Shown: piece after piece, positions 38,079 through 41,658 of the stretch
Layout of the letters: each line of letters starts with the position of its first letter
Numbering within the stretch: position 1 is the first letter of the stretch
Assembly: GCF_030158645.1 (NCBI RefSeq)
Contig: NZ_JAOASO010000101.1
Span: 1 to 41,658 of the forward strand
Length of the DNA: 41,658 bases
Source of the DNA: Hydrogenophaga sp.
GTDB taxonomy: Bacteria > Pseudomonadota > Gammaproteobacteria > Burkholderiales > Burkholderiaceae_C
Direction of reading: 5' to 3'
Notes under the pieces: generated by a model
Seen by the model: the letters and a program-made list of their open reading frames with translations, nothing else
Told to the model about the DNA's origin: nothing
The model's database searches: none
Position numbers and translations under genes: made by a program

Positions 38079-38493
38079 ACGCATGCGTCTTGAGCATGTT
38101 CACCACATGCCGAAGGTCCTTGAGCCCGGAGTGCTGTATGCCTCGGAGGAATTCGCCGCTGCAGCTCATCTTTGCGCCTGCGGATGCGGCGTAAAGATCC
38201 GCACACCACTCGGCCCGACGGAGTGGCAACTTGATGAGACCGGCGCCGGCCTAAGTTTGAGTCCTTCCGTTGGAAACTGGCAGCAGCCATGCCGATCCCA
38301 TTACTGGATTTGGCAAGGAGAAGTTGAGTGGTGCGGCGACATGACCGAAGCTCAAATTCAGGCAGGCCGCCGTCTTGAACACCTGTGCCGTAGAGCGTAC
38401 TTTGCGAAGCGCGAAAAAGAACGTTTCGCTGAATCCCGATCACCAAGTCGACGCATATGGAACTTTGTCAAGAACCTGGTAGGCCGTCGCTAG
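38065..38493 (+). CDS. DUF6527 family protein, predicted metallo-hydrolase of Ubl systems
   Basis: The 142-residue protein has the DUF6527 pattern: ASEEF, then AAHLCACGCG (His35, Cys37, Cys39, Cys41), a central SLSPSVGNW and PCRSHYWIW (Cys76, His79). These Glu, His and Cys residues could bind zinc. I recall a CEHH-type peptidase proposed for such proteins, unverified. Its job would be Ubl processing or removal. It overlaps the E1-like gene by 14 nt, and ends in a basic tail (about residues 115-142). Confidence 0.83.
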   Translation: MPKIERMRLEHVHHMPKVLEPGVLYASEEFAAAAHLCACGCGVKIRTPLGPTEWQLDETGAGLSLSPSVGNWQQPCRSHYWIWQGEVEWCGDMTEAQIQAGRRLEHLCRRAYFAKREKERFAESRSPSRRIWNFVKNLVGRR

Positions 38494-38557
38494 CTAGGGT
38501 AACAACGTTTCGAAGATTTCATTGGCAGCATCTTCCGAAAAATCAAGGAGAGCAATC

Positions 38558-38689
38558 ATGGCGATCAAGCCCGGTCCAAAACCAATTGCCAAGTCAACTG
38601 GCAAGCCTGACAGACGTCAGCGCGACAACAAGAAAACACCCGGAAATACGCCATCACTCAAGCCTCATAAGCACAAGAGTGGTGAGTAG
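38558..38689 (+). CDS. Small lysine-rich protein (43 residues)
   Basis: The ORF starts MAIKPGPKPIAKSTGKPD and ends KPHKHKSGE. It has about ten lysines, many prolines, no cysteine and no hydrophobic stretch, so it is probably disordered. AAGGAG (38545-38550) lies 7 nt before the ATG, as good as that of the Ubl gene. It begins 65 nt after the DUF6527 stop on the same strand and may belong to the same transcript. No family is recognised. A lysine-rich target of the Ubl is one possibility. Confidence 0.6.
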   Translation: MAIKPGPKPIAKSTGKPDRRQRDNKKTPGNTPSLKPHKHKSGE

Positions 38690-38966
38690 CGCGGACGGCG
38701 CATCCTTCAGCATGGAGCCGCTAAGACTTCATTCAAGCCGGAGCCGCTCCGCAGCTAAGCCCAATCGGTCGTTGAGCGTGCGATTCAGGGTAACCTGCAA
38801 CCCGCTATCCGTGCCAAGGCAATAGAGAAGAATCTGCGCTAAACCCGTTGGACTCGTTGACCGGCACTGAGGCGCCGCAAAGGGGTCGAGGGTGAGCTTC
38901 TGCAATCAGTCATGAAGAGCCGCTCACGCCGCTAGATGTGCCTGAGATCCCGCCTCCTCAGAGGCT

Positions 38967-39224
38967 TCAATGCAAGTGCTGGTTGGGCGGACGGGCAATG
39001 AAGGCTTCGATTCCCTCTGCCTTGATGTCTTCCAGGGCGGTGTCGAGCGCTTCCTTGTCTGTCGAAAATTCTCCGTCCCACACTGTAGAGTTGTTCTGGT
39101 CATCCACCACTTCAAGTGTCCAACTGGTATTCGGCATGCGGTAGATATGAATTTCCACCGAGCGACCATTGGCCGTGTACGTCTGATTCAAGGGCGAGTC
39201 GATAAGATCATGTTCGTCATTCAT
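38967..39224 (-). CDS. Small conserved hypothetical protein
   Basis: The 85-residue protein has a predicted beta-rich middle (VEIHIYRMPNTSWTLEVVDD, then STVWDGEFSTDKEALDTAL) and an alpha-helical end (LEDIKAEGIEAFI). It has no membrane segment or signal. I recall similar small proteins in Burkholderiales plasmids and islands, but no function. AGGTAA lies before the ATG. It is convergent with the Ubl operon. Confidence 0.68.
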   Translation of the reverse strand: MNDEHDLIDSPLNQTYTANGRSVEIHIYRMPNTSWTLEVVDDQNNSTVWDGEFSTDKEALDTALEDIKAEGIEAFIARPPNQHLH

Positions 39225-39756
39225 AGGCTTACCTGATTTTGAGGTTTTTTGCGTGCCGTGCTGGTGGAGGTCCGCACAGACAAGCGTTGGAAGTGGTTCG
39301 ACTGCGGCAAGTTACACGGGGCACGCAACTCACTATTTTGAAGGATCGATCGGCGATCGCGTGGTGCCAAGAGGAGGATTCTTCAAGCAGGGATTGCTAT
39401 GTCTCCGACCATGACAAGTCGGCCTACGAGTGTCTTGGCTTCACGGCGCCTGTATACCAGTCACAGCTAATCGATCGGTGCGTTGGCCATCAGCCACTGC
39501 TCCCGACCAGTTTGATCGATAGAACCCGACTTGGATGCGCTTTCCACGCCGGGAGCCAGATGCCCGCGGAAGACTGGGTGCCGCCCTTGAGTTGAGGCGA
39601 CTAAATGCCTGCTGTGAACAACAGCAGTCGTTGCTTCACTATCGCACCGTTTGCAGCCACCCCGGCTTGGGAGAGCCGCGCAGTTGAAGGCCTACACACG
39701 TTGTTACATGGCATGATGACCTTTCGAGCAACTGAAGACCATGATGGAGACTGTGC
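39225..39756. other. Region without a convincing gene
   Basis: No open frame here has a good start, ribosome-binding site or recognisable family. Two frames of 86-118 codons overlap real genes or lack starts. A short piece near 39255-39340 reads VEVRTDKRWKWFDCGK before a stop and may be a decayed gene. A perfect hairpin CTGCTGT/ACAGCAG lies at 39609-39627. Confidence 0.45.
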
Positions 39757-40323
39757 GTGCTGCCTTCGTTCAATGCATCTGGAGTGCTACCTCCGTTTAT
39801 CGGCGACGACCCTACTGTTCGCAGCTTGGCCTCACCATACAAAGCAAGCATGGCCGAATTCGTAGCGCGATTTGGGCACACCCCAGAGCGGCGAGACATT
39901 CTCCGCAGGCTACTCGCCTACCGCCAAGCGCTCAGAGCTACCGGTATTGTGACGGGCTTCCAGCTGTTCGATGGGAGCTTCGTGGAGGACTGTGAGGCGT
40001 TGCGTGGCCGTCCTCCAAAGGACTTAGACGTGGTTACGTTCTCTCACCTTCCGGTTCCCCCCAACGAAATTCAAACCTTCCTCGAGCAAAACATTCATCT
40101 TTTCAGCGTTGAGGCGGTCAAAGAAAAGTATCTCTGCGACTCCTACTTCGTGGATTTGACCAAGGACGCTCGGCTCATCGTCGCCGACACTATGTATTGG
40201 TATAGCTTGTTTTCGCATCAGCGGGACACGTATATGTGGAAGGGCCTGACCCAGATCCCACTACTTGGGGGCGACGCGGAAGCCGCAGCGCTCTTAGATT
40301 CTGCGGAGGCTGCACATGCTTAA
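39757..40323 (+). CDS. DUF6932 nucleotidyltransferase-like protein
   Basis: The 188-residue protein begins LPSFNASGVLPPFIGDDP and has the minimal nucleotidyltransferase pattern: GSFVE (Gly73, Ser74) and, 15 residues on, DLDVV (Asp89, Asp91). A further carboxylate (Asp128 or Asp133) could complete the site. I assign it to DUF6932. Such proteins occur in toxin-antitoxin and defence settings; the target is unknown. The start is GTG 39757 with GGAG 8 nt before. It overlaps the next gene by 8 nt. Confidence 0.75.
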   Translation: MLPSFNASGVLPPFIGDDPTVRSLASPYKASMAEFVARFGHTPERRDILRRLLAYRQALRATGIVTGFQLFDGSFVEDCEALRGRPPKDLDVVTFSHLPVPPNEIQTFLEQNIHLFSVEAVKEKYLCDSYFVDLTKDARLIVADTMYWYSLFSHQRDTYMWKGLTQIPLLGGDAEAAALLDSAEAAHA

Positions 40324-41254
40324 GAAGCTAGAAGTGCAATCGCTGCGAGCAGATCTCGGCGCGGTCGAGGGACTTCTTGCAGATCGAACCCCGGAAACAG
40401 ACCCCATCGGATTTCTGCAGCTGTCGCAGCGACAAACTACCCTGCTGGCGCGCCTCGCCACAGTAGAGTCGGCAGTTGAGTACAAAGCTGCAGTGGGCCT
40501 TTTCTTTGCCGGTGGGCCGGTTATCGGCTCGCGTGGGATCGATGCCTCGTTTGCGGCGAAGGCGGTAGGCCTCTTCCAAGACATGGTGTCAAAGCAGTTT
40601 GCTATGGAAGAAGTAGGAGACCTCGGCCGCCGGGGGCCTGTTGCCATGCAACCCAACTCAGATCTCATCGTGACCAACGTGATCAGAGGGTCGGTCGGTC
40701 TCCTCCTTGAAGAAGCAGGTGTCAGTGAGGCGTTTGCTGATACGCAGCTGAAGGTCGTAGTTGACCATGTGGTGGACACTGTGATGGCGACAGCGGCGCC
40801 AGCAGCAGACGAGTTCGAGCAGGCCCTTGAAAGGATGGACCCTCGATTTCTGACCTCGTTAGGCGAGTTTTTCGAAGTCATGGACGAGCGGTCAGCCGTT
40901 CTACGACTTGTCGAATCTGAACGAGAGGTTGAGTTAAACGCAGACGCTATTCGCCGTGGCCGGGAGCGCGCAGGTGCTGCGACTATCCTCGACAGTGAAG
41001 AAGAAGAGATGATCGGCCGCATCTTCATCCTTCCTGCTGCCAGGCGTTTTGAACTGCGCGTGCTGCAGGAGGGGACGACCCTGGTGGGCGGCATTGCGCG
41101 CGCATTCTCTCAACCCGAGTTGGAGCGGGTAGTGTCGGCCGAAAATGTGGTTGGTGAGCTATGGCGAGTGCGCATCAAGACACGTACAGTCACCCGCCCG
41201 ACACGGCCGCCGAAAGTTACCTACACACTTGTGGGACTTGTAGCCCCTGTTTAA
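40316..41254 (+). CDS. Hypothetical protein, partner of DUF6932
   Basis: The 312-residue protein has no family I recognise. It has a helical N-terminus (about residues 5-60), a small block LFFAGGPVIGSRGIDASFAAKAV near 63-85, an acidic run (DSEEEEM) near 224, and a beta-rich C-terminus. It has no membrane helix or signal. The 8-nt overlap with the DUF6932 gene suggests the two act together, perhaps as antidote and enzyme. Confidence 0.65.
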   Translation: MLKKLEVQSLRADLGAVEGLLADRTPETDPIGFLQLSQRQTTLLARLATVESAVEYKAAVGLFFAGGPVIGSRGIDASFAAKAVGLFQDMVSKQFAMEEVGDLGRRGPVAMQPNSDLIVTNVIRGSVGLLLEEAGVSEAFADTQLKVVVDHVVDTVMATAAPAADEFEQALERMDPRFLTSLGEFFEVMDERSAVLRLVESEREVELNADAIRRGRERAGAATILDSEEEEMIGRIFILPAARRFELRVLQEGTTLVGGIARAFSQPELERVVSAENVVGELWRVRIKTRTVTRPTRPPKVTYTLVGLVAPV

Positions 41255-41313
41255 AGGGAAGCGAACTGCATGCAGCCTGGAAGCTGCGCATTTGTTACAC
41301 GGCTAAGCTGCCA

Positions 41314-41628
41314 ATGCCAGAATGCCGGATGCCACATACCTCTCCGCTGCAACGACTGAAAAATAAGGCCATTGAGCTCGACCGGATCGATGTGGATTGC
41401 TACTACCGGCATGGACAGGATCCCAAGACAGCAATCCTTGGCCTCGGGAGAGCCAATGCGCGGTGGTGCTTCTTCGGCAGGGACCCCGGTGAACAGGAGG
41501 TGCGTCTTCAAAGACCGTTTGTTGGAGATGCTGGCCAGAAGATCCGCGCCATCATGGCCGAGTTCGGCCTGAGCGACGACGATATCTACTGGATGAACAC
41601 AGTGCTGTTGACGCCGACCGAAAACTGA
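41314..41628 (+). pseudogene. Uracil-DNA-glycosylase-like protein, truncated
   Basis: The reading frame has FFGRDPGEQEV and RPFVGDAGQKIRAIM, which match the catalytic and core motifs of family 4/5 uracil-DNA glycosylases. It stops at 41626-41628 right after NTVLLTPTEN, where the family normally goes on with an N-R-P segment and about 100 more residues. Past the stop the frame reads PSRS and a shift to +1 near 41641 gives EVPTE, as if a TGA replaced Arg and a frameshift followed. The window ends 30 nt later. The start may be ATG 41314 or 41329. Confidence 0.6.
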
Positions 41629-41658
41629 CCATCTAGAAGTCGAAGTGCCGACTGAAAA

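Noticed and set aside
36653..38689. Separate E2 enzyme or JAB peptidase in the Ubl cassette
   Set aside because: No frame has a UBC-like catalytic cysteine context or the JAMM motif. Only DUF6791 could be an E2-like domain, and it lacks cysteine.
38759..38842. Short frame reading QSVVERAIQGNLQPAIRAKA before a stop
   Set aside because: It resembles a protein end but is preceded at once by a stop codon and has no start. It is at most a relic.
39239..39865. Plus-strand frames of 118 and 86 codons before the DUF6932 gene
   Set aside because: No good start or ribosome-binding site, no recognisable family, and the second overlaps the DUF6932 gene.
35158..41658. Integrase, transposase or CRISPR array in the accessory region
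   Set aside because: I looked for tyrosine or serine recombinase motifs, terminal repeats and regular direct repeats and found none.

Overview
The window is a stretch of chromosome from a GC-rich betaproteobacterium. Gene content points to order Burkholderiales and most likely family Comamonadaceae (Hydrogenophaga-like). The reasons are the S10 ribosomal cluster closing at rpsQ, the order and protein variants of the atp operon, the ptsI-associated intergenic repeat, and the betaproteobacterial versions of LipA, LipB and the EIIA/HPr/EI phosphorelay. The genus call is inference.

Positions 1-5,540 hold the end of an EF-Tu gene and the S10 ribosomal operon (rpsJ, rplC, rplD, rplW, rplB, rpsS, rplV, rpsC, rplP, rpmC, rpsQ). 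A hairpin separates rpsJ from rplC and carries a promoter-like sequence in and around it. A strong terminator follows rpsQ, and the usual next gene (rplN) is not here. Positions 5,600-13,040 are single genes or small units: a Prx5-type peroxiredoxin, a GNAT acetyltransferase, a cytochrome b561 divergent from a cytochrome c', a TlpA-like lipoprotein, a DUF4197 protein, a thioredoxin-fold protein with a family III CoA-transferase, a lipoprotein and an MFS transporter. Positions 13,048-15,480 encode a truncated, probably regulatory phosphotransferase relay (EIIA-Man, HPr, EI).

Positions 15,488-21,560 hold a family-wide repeat, an EamA transporter, a glycosyltransferase plus metallophosphoesterase pair preceded by a Pho-box-like array (a likely phosphate-starvation lipid-remodelling unit), then the lipoate cluster lipA-lipB-ybeD-like-aminotransferase on the minus strand. 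Positions 21,635-29,131 are the complete F1Fo ATP synthase operon atpIBEFHAGDC with its promoter and terminator. Positions 29,197-34,845 hold a cNMP-binding protein, a lemA/TPM membrane cluster, a SnoaL-like protein with a YheT-like hydrolase, a conserved betaproteobacterial protein and a membrane-anchored dihaem cytochrome c5.

At 34,988-35,157 a broken and an intact tRNA-Arg(CCG) mark the edge of an accessory region that continues to the end of the window. It has lower GC, sparser genes and no visible integrase. Its centre is a ubiquitin-like conjugation cassette: a single-domain Multi_ubiq protein, a DUF6791-ThiF E1-like enzyme and a DUF6527 predicted metallo-hydrolase, followed by an untracked 43-residue lysine-rich ORF. 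It is divergent from an XRE repressor and ImmA/IrrE metallopeptidase pair. Four operator-like sites with a 17-bp period lie between the two transcription units. Further on are a small hypothetical gene, a DUF6932 nucleotidyltransferase-like gene with an overlapping unknown partner, and a uracil-DNA-glycosylase-like gene that ends prematurely. The Ubl cassette and its control region are the most interesting part of the window.
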